64,000 nt of DNA from Acidobacteriota bacterium (GCA_029263315.1 JAJCXR010000065.1:62001-126000), one strand, 5' to 3'. Shown: positions 7,693 to 16,430, counted from the first letter of the stretch. A program made the numbers and translations. Notes: generated from the letters alone by a model not told the origin.

Positions 7693-9276
7693 TCAGTGGC
7701 AGTCGGCCAAAGCCTGACGCACCACGTCCACCGCGGCTTCGACCTTGATGCGCTCCTGGCGACGGTCGTCGCGGTAGCGGATGGTCACCATGCCGTCTTC
7801 TTGGGTTTGTCCGTCGACGGTTAGGCAGTACGGAGTGCCGACTTCGTCGTGGCGGGCGTAGCGCTTGCCGATGGAGTGCTGGGCGTCGTATTTGGCGTTG
7901 ATGCCCGCTTCTTTGAATTCCTCGACGATACGACGGGCCACCTCGGGCATGCCGTCTTTTTTGACCAAGGGCAGAATGCCGGCCTTGATGGGTGCTAGAT
8001 GGGGGCGCAGGCGGAGGACGGTTCTGGCGCCCTTGCCGTCTTCGTCGGCGGGCTCTTCATCGTAGGCGTCGCAGAGCACCGCCAGCAAGCCGCGGGTGGC
8101 ACCGGCAGCCGGCTCGATGACGTGCGGAGTGTAGCGCCAGCCCTTCTTGCCGGTCTCGGGGTCCTCCGCTTCGGGATCGAAGTAATTGAGCTTCTTGCCG
8201 GAGCCTTCGCTGTGGGCCTTGAGGTCGTAGTCGGTGCGGGAGGCAATGCCTTCGAGCTCGTCCCAACCCCAGGGGAAGCGGTACTCGACGTCGAAACAGC
8301 CGTCGCTGTAGTGGGCGAGCTCGTCGGGCTCGTGCTTGCGAAAACGTAGATTCTCTTGCCTCAGGCCGATGCTGCGCCACCAATGCATGCGCTGCTCTTT
8401 CCAGTAATCGAGCCACTGCGGCCCTTCCCCCGGCGGCACAAAGAATTCCATCTCCATCTGCTCGAACTCCACCGAGCGGAAGATGAAGTGCTCGACGGTC
8501 ACCTCGTTGCGGAAGGAGCGACCGATTTGAGCGATGCCGAAGGGGACCTTGAGGCTGGTGCTCTGCAAGACGTTGGGGAATTGCACGAACATGCCCTGGG
8601 CGGTTTCGGGGCGCAGGTAGACGGAAGCGTCGGTGAGGGCCTCTTCGGCCTTCAGCCGCAGGGCGTCATCATCGCAGCCCTCTTCCACCGCTTGGCGGAC
8701 CGACTGCACCAGATCGCCGATGGGATCGACGGGGCCCAAGAAGGTACGCAACATTAGGTTGAACTGGCGTTCGTCACTGAGAAATGGCGAGCCGCAATTG
8801 GGGCAGACGTAAGAACGCTCAGCCTTGGCTCCGCGCAACGATTTGCCTTGCCGTTCGAGCACCACGTCTAGAGTGCGCTCGATACGCTCCAGGGCGGCCT
8901 TGGCTCTGCCTTTGTCCGCCAAAGTAATGGTGGCGTCATCACCGACGGTGGCTTTGGGCGCCTTGTCGGCGCGAAAGCGCTCGCCACACACTTTGCAATC
9001 CACCAAGGGGTCACTGAAGCCCGCCAAGTGGCCGCTCGAACGCCAAACTTGCGGATGCATGATGATCGACGCTTCGAGGCCCACGATATCCTCACGGCTG
9101 TGGACCATGGTGCGCCACCAGTCCTGCGTCAGGTTGCGCTTGAGCTCGGCCCCCATGGGGCCATAGTCGTAGGCTGAGCGCAGGCCGCCGTAGATCTCCG
9201 AGCTCTGGTAGACAAAGCCGCGGCGTTTACAAAGGGAGACGATCTTCTGCATGGTGGTTGTATCGTGGCTACTCAC
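7693..9276 (-). CDS. glyQS: Glycine--tRNA ligase, dimeric class II type
   Basis: Charges tRNA-Gly with glycine in the cytoplasm. This is the single-chain alpha2 type (527 aa) rather than the split GlyQ/GlyS tetramer. Visible features are the N-terminal RRGFVYQSSEIYGG, a zinc-binding-like insertion with CxxC pairs (VDCKVCGERF and YVCPNCGS), class II motif 2 region LRPETAQGMFVQF, and a C-terminal anticodon-binding domain ending near YRDDRRQERIKVE. The ORF opens with GTG at 9276, preceded by AGGAAA; an ATG at 9252 (MQKIVSL) is an equally plausible start. It is convergent with the IPTL-CTERM gene and divergent from the TPR gene at 9511. There is no sign of a T-box in the upstream region. Confidence 0.96.
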   Translation of the reverse strand: MSSHDTTTMQKIVSLCKRRGFVYQSSEIYGGLRSAYDYGPMGAELKRNLTQDWWRTMVHSREDIVGLEASIIMHPQVWRSSGHLAGFSDPLVDCKVCGERFRADKAPKATVGDDATITLADKGRAKAALERIERTLDVVLERQGKSLRGAKAERSYVCPNCGSPFLSDERQFNLMLRTFLGPVDPIGDLVQSVRQAVEEGCDDDALRLKAEEALTDASVYLRPETAQGMFVQFPNVLQSTSLKVPFGIAQIGRSFRNEVTVEHFIFRSVEFEQMEMEFFVPPGEGPQWLDYWKEQRMHWWRSIGLRQENLRFRKHEPDELAHYSDGCFDVEYRFPWGWDELEGIASRTDYDLKAHSEGSGKKLNYFDPEAEDPETGKKGWRYTPHVIEPAAGATRGLLAVLCDAYDEEPADEDGKGARTVLRLRPHLAPIKAGILPLVKKDGMPEVARRIVEEFKEAGINAKYDAQHSIGKRYARHDEVGTPYCLTVDGQTQEDGMVTIRYRDDRRQERIKVEAAVDVVRQALADCH

Positions 9277-9382
9277 GTCGAGTTTTCCTAAAGAGAATTT
9301 TGGGATAGAAAGTGGTCATCGGCCCTCGAGGACGGGCGGGTGGGCCGTATTTCTACCACATCATGTCACTGCGTAGGTATTC

Positions 9383-9437
9383 GGGCCAGCCTTGCCAGGG
9401 CGCGACGGCCCCTTGGGCGGGGCCTGGCAGGTGGCCC
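9383..9437. repeat. Long GC-rich stem-loop in the glyQS / TPR divergent region
   Basis: GGGCCAGCCTTGCCAGG (9383-9399) can pair with CCTGGCAGGTGGCCC (9423-9437) with a small bulge. The loop contains a competing GGCCCC/GGGGCC stem. It lies 73 bp before the GTG at 9511. It could be a leader structure or a protein-binding site; no riboswitch class is recognised. Confidence 0.45.
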
Positions 9438-9510
9438 GACATGGTACGATCCAGCCTTGTGGGTTGGCCGCATGGGTTGACCGCCGGACACCACAGGAGG
9501 GCTTCAGAAG

Positions 9511-10473
9511 GTGCGCATCATGGAAAAAAATCTTGGTCGTCGTTTGGGAGTTTTATGTGCCAGCCTCCTGCTGCTGATTCTGGCAGGTGGCCTGACGGCT
9601 CAAGAGTGGAAGGGGCGCGGCCGTCTGCAAGGCCAAGTGGTGGACCCGGAAGGGCAGCCACTGTCCGGGGTGAAGATCAGCCTGCATCAGGGCGACGCTA
9701 CGGGGCCCGGGCCCAAACCCCTGACCACCGACAAAAAGGGGCGTTGGTCCTACCTGGGTTTGGCCAACGGAGCCTGGACGTTGGTCATGGAAGCTGAGGG
9801 ATTCTTGATCTCCGAGGGGCAAGTCCAGGTCAATGAATTTGGCCTCTCCGGCAAGCCTCTGCGCATCGAGCTCAAACGGCCCTCCGCAGCTCAGCTGCAA
9901 AACGCGGCGGCGGACTTGATCGAGCAGGGCAACCAGGCGATGCAGGCCAAGGCCTATGCCGAAGCCCGCGGCTATTACGAGCAGGCCTTGGTGGATACTC
10001 CGGAGGCCAACCGTGCCTCGGTCATGCGGGGCATCGCCCAGTCCTACGCCCTCGAAGGCAACCAGGACGCTGCCCTCGAAATGCTGGAGAAATCGTTGCA
10101 ACTGGCCCCCGACGATGTCGATACGTTGCGATTGATCATCGAGCTATTGTTGGCGACTGAGCGGGATGAGGAGGCCAAGGCCTACATCGCCCGCCTGCCC
10201 CAAGGGGAGTCCCTCGATGCCACGACTCGGCTCAATCTCGGCATCGAGCTCTACAACGAGGGCAATCTCGACGGCGCTCTGGAGCATTTCCAGCAGGCGG
10301 TGGCGGATCATCCCGAGGAAGGTATCGGCTATTATTACCGCGGTTTGATTTTCTTGGCCAAAGAGAAGAACGCTGAGGCCTTGGTGGATTTCAAGGCCTT
10401 CCTCGAACGCTCACCGGATTCGGAAAAGGCCACGGAAGCCCAGCAGTTCGTCGATTATCTGGCGGGTCAGTGA
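9511..10473 (+). CDS. Exported protein with carboxypeptidase-regulatory-like and TPR domains
   Basis: Predicted exported protein (320 aa) with a signal peptide at about residues 1-31 (VLCASLLLLILAGGLTAQE). A CarboxypepD_reg-like beta-sandwich follows at about 37-110 (LQGQVVDPEGQPLSGVKISL and GRWSYLGLANGAWTLVMEAEGF). A run of TPR-like helices fills about 128-315. The beta domain probably mediates binding or cell-surface packing, and the TPRs protein contacts. The function is unknown. The start may be GTG 9511 (AGGAGG with 10-nt spacing) or ATG 9520 (closer to GAAGG). The following gene starts inside its stop codon, so the two are translationally coupled. Confidence 0.75.
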   Translation: MRIMEKNLGRRLGVLCASLLLLILAGGLTAQEWKGRGRLQGQVVDPEGQPLSGVKISLHQGDATGPGPKPLTTDKKGRWSYLGLANGAWTLVMEAEGFLISEGQVQVNEFGLSGKPLRIELKRPSAAQLQNAAADLIEQGNQAMQAKAYAEARGYYEQALVDTPEANRASVMRGIAQSYALEGNQDAALEMLEKSLQLAPDDVDTLRLIIELLLATERDEEAKAYIARLPQGESLDATTRLNLGIELYNEGNLDGALEHFQQAVADHPEEGIGYYYRGLIFLAKEKNAEALVDFKAFLERSPDSEKATEAQQFVDYLAGQ

Positions 10474-11294
10474 ACCGCTGCTTAGCCGCCTCCCTACTCG
10501 GACTGTTGATGATCGGCTCGGCCGTTTGGGGCGAAGCGCCGGCAACGTCTCTAGACCCACGCACCATCGAAGAGATCGAGCGTTTGCGCACCGAAATCGT
10601 CGAGCTCTTGGCGTCGGTACCCGATGCCCTACGGGCCGAGGTCTTGGAGTCGTTGCTCGCTGTCGAGGCGGTCCCTGAGCCCGGCCTCCCTGGGGACGTG
10701 CCCGCGGCGTCCACCGAAGCACCGGCGGTGGTTTCTCAGCCTGTGGTGAAGACATCCCCTGTGGTGAAGACTTCCCCTGTGGGGGGCCCCCCTGTGGCGG
10801 GCCCCCCTGTGGCGGGACCTGGTCGGGTCCCCCGTCGCCCGGTGTGTAACAGCCTCGATGCATTCGACGAAAACGGTGACGGCAAGGTGAATGCCCAAGA
10901 CCGCCATTGGCGTCACCTCCACCTGTGGATCGACGACAACCGCGACGGCCAGCAGCAAACTAAGGAAATCCAGTCCGCCTACCGGGCGGGGGTGCGTGAG
11001 ATCAGCACTCGCCTCGATGTCTTCTTTCGCAAGAAGGGGAGCTTGGGCGAGATTCGCATCGGCAAGGGTCTACTCTTCGACCTCGGTGGCGATGGTTTCG
11101 GTGATAGTCGGCGTCAGGATGACGGTGTGTTGATGGTCGACGCCGAGGCCTTGGGCCGGGGGAAGGGGCCCAAGATCATCGATGGCTCGGGGGAAGAGGT
11201 CGCTGCCATGGCGATGTTCGTCGGTGACTGGACGTTTCGTTTGGCGAACGGCTCAGAGTTGGTGGTGTCTTGCCCCGGGCTGGTCGGCCGGTAG
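10470..11294 (+). CDS. Secreted EF-hand-type calcium-binding protein with Pro/Val tandem repeats
   Basis: A 274-aa protein starting at GTG 10470, which overlaps the preceding stop as GTGA. A signal peptide covers about the first 22 residues. A Pro/Val-rich linker (VVKTSPVVKTSP, then GGPPVAGPPVAGP) is encoded by short tandem DNA repeats. Next come two EF-hand/dockerin-like loops, DENGDGKVNAQD and DDNRDGQQQTKE, and a later FDLGGDGFGD segment. The arrangement of loop, L-WxDDNRDG and FDLxGDG resembles calcium-binding modules in RTX-type and other secreted proteins. It is probably a calcium-stabilised envelope partner of the upstream TPR protein. No enzyme domain is visible. Confidence 0.7.
   Translation: MNRCLAASLLGLLMIGSAVWGEAPATSLDPRTIEEIERLRTEIVELLASVPDALRAEVLESLLAVEAVPEPGLPGDVPAASTEAPAVVSQPVVKTSPVVKTSPVGGPPVAGPPVAGPGRVPRRPVCNSLDAFDENGDGKVNAQDRHWRHLHLWIDDNRDGQQQTKEIQSAYRAGVREISTRLDVFFRKKGSLGEIRIGKGLLFDLGGDGFGDSRRQDDGVLMVDAEALGRGKGPKIIDGSGEEVAAMAMFVGDWTFRLANGSELVVSCPGLVGR
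10740..10820 (+). repeat. Tandem 18-bp and 15-bp repeats in coding sequence
   Basis: CCTGTGGTGAAGACWTCC occurs twice (10740-10757, 10758-10775). Three 15-bp units of type CCTGTGGSGGGMCCY follow (10776-10790, 10791-10805, 10806-10820). All units are multiples of three, so copy-number change keeps the frame and alters linker length. Confidence 0.85.
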
Positions 11295-11299
11295 ACAGA

Positions 11300-12292
11300 T
11301 CAGAGTTGGGCTTGGGAGAAGAAGGTGGCACCGTCGATGTTGCTGCCGCAGACGATCACGCCCACCCGCCGTCCCCTTAGGCGTTCCGCCAATGGACCGC
11401 AGAGGGCGGCGGTGGCGGCAGCGGCGGCCGGTTCCACCGCCAGCTTCATTTCACGAAAGATCAGCCCCATGGCCCGGCGCATGGCCCCATCGTCGATGAT
11501 CACCAGCTCGTCGACAAAACGTCGGCACAGGGCAAACGTATACGGGGCCGCATACGGGGCCCCGAGGCTGTCGGCGATGGTTTGCACCGCTTCGATGGAT
11601 TGGGGTTTGCCGGCTGCGAAGCTGCGGTGCATCGAGTCGGCCCCCTGTGGCTCGACGCCAAAGATCTGGCAGCTCGGCTGTAACTGTTTGATGGCCGTGG
11701 CGACCCCGGCGCAGAGGCCGCCGCCACCGATGGGGATGATGACGGCGTCGAGGTTGGGCACTTGATGGCCCAGCTCCCAGCCCACCGTCGCCGTGCCCAG
11801 GACAGTTTCGGGACCTTCGAAAGGATGAACGAAGAAGCGCCCCTCCTCCCGTTCGATGCGGCGAACCTCTTCGAATGCCAGGTGGGCGTTGCCGGCCATC
11901 ACCAACTCCGCTCCGTAGGCTTCGCAGGCTGCGATGCGAGCTGCATTGGCGGTCTCGATCATCACCACTTTGGCGCGGACCCCGAGGTTCTTGGCGGCAT
12001 AACCTACCGCGATGGCATGGTTTCCGGCGCTGACCGCAGTCACGCCCCGCTCTAAAGCCGAGGTGGGCTGCGCCAAGATGTTGAGCAAGGCGCCGCGGGG
12101 TTTGAAGGTGCCGGCGTACTGCATGAGCTCCAATTTGAGCATGACTTCTGTTTCGGGACCGAGCAAGGCATCGATCTCCCGGCCGCGCCAACGCCAGACC
12201 GGGGTCTCGCGGACCCTGGTCCCCAAGTGTTGACGGGCGGCGCCAATGGCCGTGAGGTCGGGATGGGGGGGCTCTTCGAGGTGGGGTGTCAT
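11300..12292 (-). CDS. PLP-dependent threonine/serine dehydratase family protein
   Basis: A fold-type II PLP enzyme (330 aa) of the catabolic threonine dehydratase / serine racemase group. Such enzymes deaminate L-threonine or L-serine to a 2-oxo acid and ammonia, or racemise serine. The PLP lysine lies in TFKPRGALLN (family form SFKxRGA), the phosphate-binding glycine loop is PIGGGGLCAG, and the asparagine loop is AVSAGNHAIAVGYAAK. There is no C-terminal ACT domain, so it is unlike biosynthetic IlvA. The closing motif is VIVCGSNID. It lies 90 bp downstream of the TPR-SPOR gene on the same strand. The exact substrate cannot be set from sequence alone. Confidence 0.85.
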   Translation of the reverse strand: MTPHLEEPPHPDLTAIGAARQHLGTRVRETPVWRWRGREIDALLGPETEVMLKLELMQYAGTFKPRGALLNILAQPTSALERGVTAVSAGNHAIAVGYAAKNLGVRAKVVMIETANAARIAACEAYGAELVMAGNAHLAFEEVRRIEREEGRFFVHPFEGPETVLGTATVGWELGHQVPNLDAVIIPIGGGGLCAGVATAIKQLQPSCQIFGVEPQGADSMHRSFAAGKPQSIEAVQTIADSLGAPYAAPYTFALCRRFVDELVIIDDGAMRRAMGLIFREMKLAVEPAAAAATAALCGPLAERLRGRRVGVIVCGSNIDGATFFSQAQL

Positions 12293-12352
12293 GGGCCTTC
12301 TCTCAGTGAAACCAGTGCTTGTCCAGGCGAGCTGCCGCGGCGCCCAGTTGCC

Positions 12353-12382
12353 TCATGCCGTGCGTACTCATGCCGTGCGTGC
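12353..12382. repeat. 15-bp direct tandem repeat
   Basis: TCATGCCGTGCGTRC occurs twice in tandem (12353-12367, 12368-12382), directly after the stop codon of the TPR-SPOR gene. Confidence 0.8.
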
Positions 12383-13837
12383 TCATGAATCGGATTGTAT
12401 GACCCAGCAGGATTCCAGACCGCTTTTTTGCAAGGCGTCGCAAAGCCCTTTGGCGGCGGCGGAGCTTTTGAAGGCGCCAAACTGAACGCGATACCACACG
12501 CCCTTGGCCCCCAGATCCATTCGCTGGATGCGTCCCGGCTGTCCGGCCAATACCTCAGCGTAATCCCGAGAAAGGGAGGCCAGGTTTCGTTCGGCGGTCG
12601 CCCGTTCTTGGGCTGAGCGAACTTGGGCCCGGAACGTCGTCCTGCTCTCGACCGCCATGTCTGTTGCCGCGGCGGACGGAGCTGCCGTGCTGGGCGGAGC
12701 TGCCGTGCTGGACGATGATGTCGCTGTGGTTGACACGGAGCTGGCGGGCGATGGCGCTTGTGAATCGATGCCGAGCGTGGCGAGCAGCTGATCTTGCATG
12801 GCGAGGGCGTTGCGACAGACGGCGCGATCATCGGCGGTCAAGGTCGAGGCGTCGAGATCCCCGCCGGCACAGCTCTGATCAAGAATTTGGCGCATTTGCT
12901 GCACCGTCTGCCGAGTCTTGTCGGCGTCCCCTTGCCGCCCAAAGAGAATGGCCAAATTGCGTAGGCCGATGGCAATGGATATGTGTCCCTCTCCAAAGGC
13001 CTGTTCTTGGATCTCCAGAGCCTGGTGATAGAGCTTTTCCGCATCCTCGAAGCGACCCATGACGCTATAGAGCACCGCCAGGTTGTTGATCGCCACCGCC
13101 ACTTCGGGGTGCCCGTCGCCAAAGGCCTGGCGCTGAATCGCCAAGGCCTTTTGGAAGAGGGGCTCGGCGCGGTTGAAGAGGCCCTGCAGCCGATAGAGGA
13201 CCGCCAGGTTGGTCAAGCCGGGGGCCAGGTCGGCATGGGTCGGGCCGAGGTTCTCCTCTTCGATGGCCAAGCTCTGCTCATAGAGCGTGGCTGCCTCTTC
13301 GAGCCGTCGCTGGCTGTGGTAGAGCATGGCCAGCTCGTTGAGGCTGAAGGCGACATTGGGGTGGTTGGGCCCCAATACTTCGCGGCGCAAGCTCAAGGCC
13401 TGTTGGTAGAGGGGCTCGGCGCTTTCGAAATCCCTCTTGCGATGGTAAAGGGCGGCCAGATTGTTGAGGGCGGTGGCGAGCCCGGCCTCGTCTCGTGGGG
13501 TGCTCGTTTGATAAGCCAGGATAGCGTCCCGATAGAGCTCTTCGGCCTCCTGTAGCTCCCCCAGATGGTAGTGGGTGACGGCTGTTTCGTTGGTCAGGCT
13601 GGCCAAGGTCGAAGAGGTGGGTTGCTCTCTGAGCATCGCCAGAGCCTCTTGGAAGTGGGGTAGGGCCTCGCGATGTCGGCCGATGTCAGTGAGGCTGCGG
13701 GCCTCGGCCAGCTTGACCTGGATGACCTGCAGGGCAGTCTCAGGCTCTTCCTGGGACTTGCCAAGGGTCATGGGGGTAGCAAGGAGTAGGCAGCAGACAA
13801 CCACCATGGACGGGAGCGAGCATCGGATTAGGCACAT
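12383..13837 (-). CDS. Exported kinesin-light-chain-type TPR protein with C-terminal SPOR domain
   Basis: Predicted exported protein (484 aa). A signal peptide is present near the N terminus (MVVVCCLLLATPMTLG; the internal ATG at 13807 is an alternative start). About eight TPR units of the kinesin-light-chain style follow, recognisable from repeats such as LGPNHPNVAFSLNELAMLYH and LGPTHADLAPGLTNLAVLY. A Ser/Thr/Ala linker leads to a C-terminal SPOR-like domain (WYRVQFGAFKSSAAAKGLCDAL). SPOR domains bind denuded peptidoglycan, often at division sites, so a cell-wall-localised scaffold is likely. A PLP dehydratase gene follows, but no functional link is obvious. Confidence 0.82.
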   Translation of the reverse strand: MCLIRCSLPSMVVVCCLLLATPMTLGKSQEEPETALQVIQVKLAEARSLTDIGRHREALPHFQEALAMLREQPTSSTLASLTNETAVTHYHLGELQEAEELYRDAILAYQTSTPRDEAGLATALNNLAALYHRKRDFESAEPLYQQALSLRREVLGPNHPNVAFSLNELAMLYHSQRRLEEAATLYEQSLAIEEENLGPTHADLAPGLTNLAVLYRLQGLFNRAEPLFQKALAIQRQAFGDGHPEVAVAINNLAVLYSVMGRFEDAEKLYHQALEIQEQAFGEGHISIAIGLRNLAILFGRQGDADKTRQTVQQMRQILDQSCAGGDLDASTLTADDRAVCRNALAMQDQLLATLGIDSQAPSPASSVSTTATSSSSTAAPPSTAAPSAAATDMAVESRTTFRAQVRSAQERATAERNLASLSRDYAEVLAGQPGRIQRMDLGAKGVWYRVQFGAFKSSAAAKGLCDALQKSGLESCWVIQSDS

Positions 13838-14048
13838 CAGGCCGTTGAGTTTAGCAGGAGATGGGGTCGAAGACCGTCAACGACGCTTCCTACTCAGTGT
13901 CCATCCGAGAAAGCGATGAGGGGCGGGAGCCCTTCGGCTGTGCGCCGCCACCGCAAACTCGCCCCAACGCTGATGTATCGATCTAAACCCATTGATATCA
14001 ATGGTTGATCCCGTTCCCATGGCCCTGCGGCTCAGACAGCACTCCGTC

Positions 14049-14112
14049 CGTGCTCGCTCGAAGGGCTTCCCGCTAGCACTGTTTTCGCTAAAACTGGATG
14101 AGAACTAGGTAG
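14049..14112. repeat. Imperfect 64-bp direct repeat, copy A
   Basis: This copy runs from TGCTCGCTCGAAGGGCTTCC to GAACTAGGTAG and matches 14265-14328 in order and spacing. It contains the small hairpin GTTTTCGCTAAAAC. CTGGATG (14094-14100) also pairs with CATCCAG (14117-14123). Confidence 0.6.
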
Positions 14113-14264
14113 TGTCCATCCAGAAATAGCCCGAGGAGGGCGGAGGCCCCATTGGGCTCGGCCGGGGCTCCGAGCTCGCCGGCCCCTTAGAGGGCACCAT
14201 AAACTGTTGCTGCTCAAGCCTTTACCGGATACCCAATGCTGTACAAGCTCAAACACGCTCGCCC

Positions 14265-14328
14265 CTTGCTCGCTCCAAGGGGCCTCCGTAGGCACCGATT
14301 TTGGTGAATCTGTACGGGAACTAGGTAG
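14265..14328. repeat. Imperfect 64-bp direct repeat, copy B
   Basis: This copy runs from TTGCTCGCTCCAAGGGGCCTC to GGGAACTAGGTAG. It shares TGCTCGCTC, the T-rich centre and GAACTAGGTAG with copy A. It ends 49 bp from the stop codon of the ThDP enzyme gene. Confidence 0.6.
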
Positions 14329-14376
14329 ATATGACTCGAGGTGACGGGGGCCTTGCAGAAGGAGTTCGTGCTCTAT

Positions 14377-16194
14377 TCAGGAGTCGCTTTCCCACCCAGC
14401 GACATTCTTGGAGTTGCCTTGTTTGATCAGACTCTCGAAGCGCTGCAGCAGGGGGGACGGCTCGGACGGATCGATGCGGGCGTCGATGATGACCGGCACC
14501 TCGGACTTCATGGCGGTGCTCAAAACCTCTTCGATGTCGGCCTCTTTGTCGATCCGCAAACCCTTGGCACCCAGAGCGCCGGCCATGGCGACGAAATCGA
14601 CCCGCGGAAAATGGACGTTGGCGTTGGTCAGGCCGAGGGCCTTGTGGCCGTCTCGGCACATGCCGTAGGCGGCGTCGTTGAGCACCAACCAAACCGCCTT
14701 GGCACCGTACTGGACGGCAGTGCTGACTTCGGAATTCATCAGCATGGAGCCATCTCCCACCACCGCCAGGGCCTTGTCGCCTCGGCTCAGGGCCGCTCCG
14801 ACGACACCGGCGGCGGCGTGACCCATGGAGCCGAAGAGCGTGCTGACCCGGTAGCGGCCCGCCTCGCGAAAACGTAGGTAGTGGTTGCACCATGCAAACG
14901 AGTTGCCACATTCGGCCAAAACCACCGCGTCGCTGTCCTCCACCACCTGGCGCTGCAAGGCGTTCATTAGGGCTTGGGGACGTACTGGGCCCTCTTGGCG
15001 CAACTCGATGGCGGGCGTGGTGGGAACCCTCTTGCGGCGGCGCATCTTGCTCTTGCGGTGAGTTTCGATGTCGATGGGTTGCTCCTGGGCCTGATTGGGG
15101 AAATAGCGCAACAAAGCATCCAGGAATTGACCGACCTCCGATTGAATGGCCAGGGTCTTGGCGTCGGGGAAAGCCGTTCCGGGGACTTCAGGGTCGATGT
15201 CCACATGCAGGAACCCTTCACTGGGCACCATGTCGTTGTCCCAGAACGAAGTGGCTTCTCCGAGTCGAGATCCCAAGACGAGGATCCGCTGCGGCGCTTC
15301 GGCCACCATGTGTTGGGTGACCTGATCGTGACCACCGAGGCCGGTGACCCCGAGGTAGTTGCGATGGTCCTCCGGCATGATGCCCTTGCCGCGGGGTGAG
15401 CAGAAGACTTTGGCGCCGGAGCGTTCTGAGAGCAGGCGGACCTTTTGGGCCGCTTGGGTAGCACCAAATCCTGCCCAGATGGCAAACGAGCCAGGTTTCA
15501 ATTGACGAGCACAGAAGGCGATATCGTCTTCTGAGATGGCGGGGGCCATCAGGTGCATCGGACGCTGGACGTCACGCTCGTCAAAGCGCTGGGATTGGAC
15601 CCCCATGGGCAGGCTGACATGGGCCACAAAACCACCGGGTTTGGCCAAACCCAGACTCAAGCGGCGCAGGACCTCAGGCAACTCGGCCGGGTGCTCCATG
15701 CGAAGCGCAAAATCGAAGATCGGACCCTTGGTGAAGAGGCCGTCTTGGGGCATGGTGTAGGAGCTTGTCTCCTGGGTCGCCCAACGTCCACGTTGCGGGG
15801 AGCTGGTGGATCCGGAGATGAGAATGACCTTGGCACCTTCCCAGCGGGCCGCGGTCAGACCGGTCAGCGAATTGAGTAGGCCCGGACCGGTGGTGGCGAA
15901 GACGACGGTTGGTTTGCGCCGGGCGAAATAGGCCTCGGTGGCGGCGAAGGCTGCTCCGGTCTCGTGTCGAAAATGATGCAACGCGATGCTGCTCTCGGCC
16001 AGGGCGTCGAAGAGCAGTGCCACGGCTCCCCCACTGATTCCGAAGGCTTGCTCAACCCCCAAGCCGGCCAGTTGCTCCACCAAGGTGCCGACGACGGTGG
16101 TGTTCTTGCCGCGGCGTGGGACTGTTTCTGGGGCGATCGTGGTTTGGGGTTCGCGGACTTCGTGATGTGCCATTTTTTCAGCCAACTTGAGCAT
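14377..16194 (-). CDS. ThDP-dependent enzyme, acetolactate synthase-like
   Basis: A thiamine-diphosphate enzyme (605 aa from this start) with the three-domain acetolactate synthase/decarboxylase layout. The Pyr domain carries the catalytic glutamate in HHFRHETGAAFAATEAY; a central domain (about GSFAIWAGFGATQAAQ) and a PP domain with VVGDGSMLMNSE, then VWLVLNDAAYG, complete it. It probably decarboxylates a 2-oxo acid and may ligate the product to a second carbonyl; the substrate is unknown. The start at ATG 16194 is favoured by GAGGAAGG 5 nt upstream, so the ORF-track start at 16287 is rejected. A strong promoter overlapped by a TetR-like operator lies about 250 bp upstream and a second operator lies in the leader. 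No regulatory subunit (IlvN) is adjacent, which argues against ordinary branched-chain synthesis. Confidence 0.85.
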   Translation of the reverse strand: MLKLAEKMAHHEVREPQTTIAPETVPRRGKNTTVVGTLVEQLAGLGVEQAFGISGGAVALLFDALAESSIALHHFRHETGAAFAATEAYFARRKPTVVFATTGPGLLNSLTGLTAARWEGAKVILISGSTSSPQRGRWATQETSSYTMPQDGLFTKGPIFDFALRMEHPAELPEVLRRLSLGLAKPGGFVAHVSLPMGVQSQRFDERDVQRPMHLMAPAISEDDIAFCARQLKPGSFAIWAGFGATQAAQKVRLLSERSGAKVFCSPRGKGIMPEDHRNYLGVTGLGGHDQVTQHMVAEAPQRILVLGSRLGEATSFWDNDMVPSEGFLHVDIDPEVPGTAFPDAKTLAIQSEVGQFLDALLRYFPNQAQEQPIDIETHRKSKMRRRKRVPTTPAIELRQEGPVRPQALMNALQRQVVEDSDAVVLAECGNSFAWCNHYLRFREAGRYRVSTLFGSMGHAAAGVVGAALSRGDKALAVVGDGSMLMNSEVSTAVQYGAKAVWLVLNDAAYGMCRDGHKALGLTNANVHFPRVDFVAMAGALGAKGLRIDKEADIEEVLSTAMKSEVPVIIDARIDPSEPSPLLQRFESLIKQGNSKNVAGWESDS

Positions 16195-16199
16195 GCTAA

Positions 16200-16207
16200 C
16201 CTTCCTC
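16200..16207 (-). promoter_or_regulatory. Ribosome binding site of the ThDP enzyme
   Basis: On the minus strand, GAGGAAGG precedes the ATG at 16194 by 5 nt. It decides the start. Confidence 0.7.
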
Positions 16208-16215
16208 GGGCGCCA

Positions 16216-16233
16216 ACCAAACGGTCGGTAGAA
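16216..16233. promoter_or_regulatory. TetR-like operator, copy 2
   Basis: ACCAAACGGTCGGTAGAA differs by one base from the copy at 16431-16448. It lies 22 bp before the start codon of the ThDP enzyme, inside its leader. Confidence 0.6.
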
Positions 16234-16430
16234 ATGTCGTCGATACCACTTGCAGCCACTGCCGAAGACATCGGCCAATAGATCCAACGTAGGCTAAGAG
16301 AAGTAAGGGACGAACCAAGCGAACTCTGAGGCGGTTCGGAGCAAGTGCGAGAGTCTAGCTTGCAAGGCTACCGGCTGTTGTCTTGCCTCACCCCGCGGAT
16401 TGAGGGGCGACTGGACTTGCACTGGTTTCG

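Larger units (their letters stand above)
13838..14376. other. 539-bp intergenic region with degenerate repeats
   Basis: No supported gene lies here. The region is built from imperfect direct repeats and small hairpins (listed separately) and looks like remnants of a mobile or repetitive element. The 87-aa ORF on the minus strand (14032-14295) falls across the repeats and has no recognisable domain. Confidence 0.55.

Noticed and set aside
14032-14295. An 87-aa minus-strand ORF in the repeat block
   Set aside because: It lies across imperfect repeats, lacks a family signature and has no ribosome binding site.
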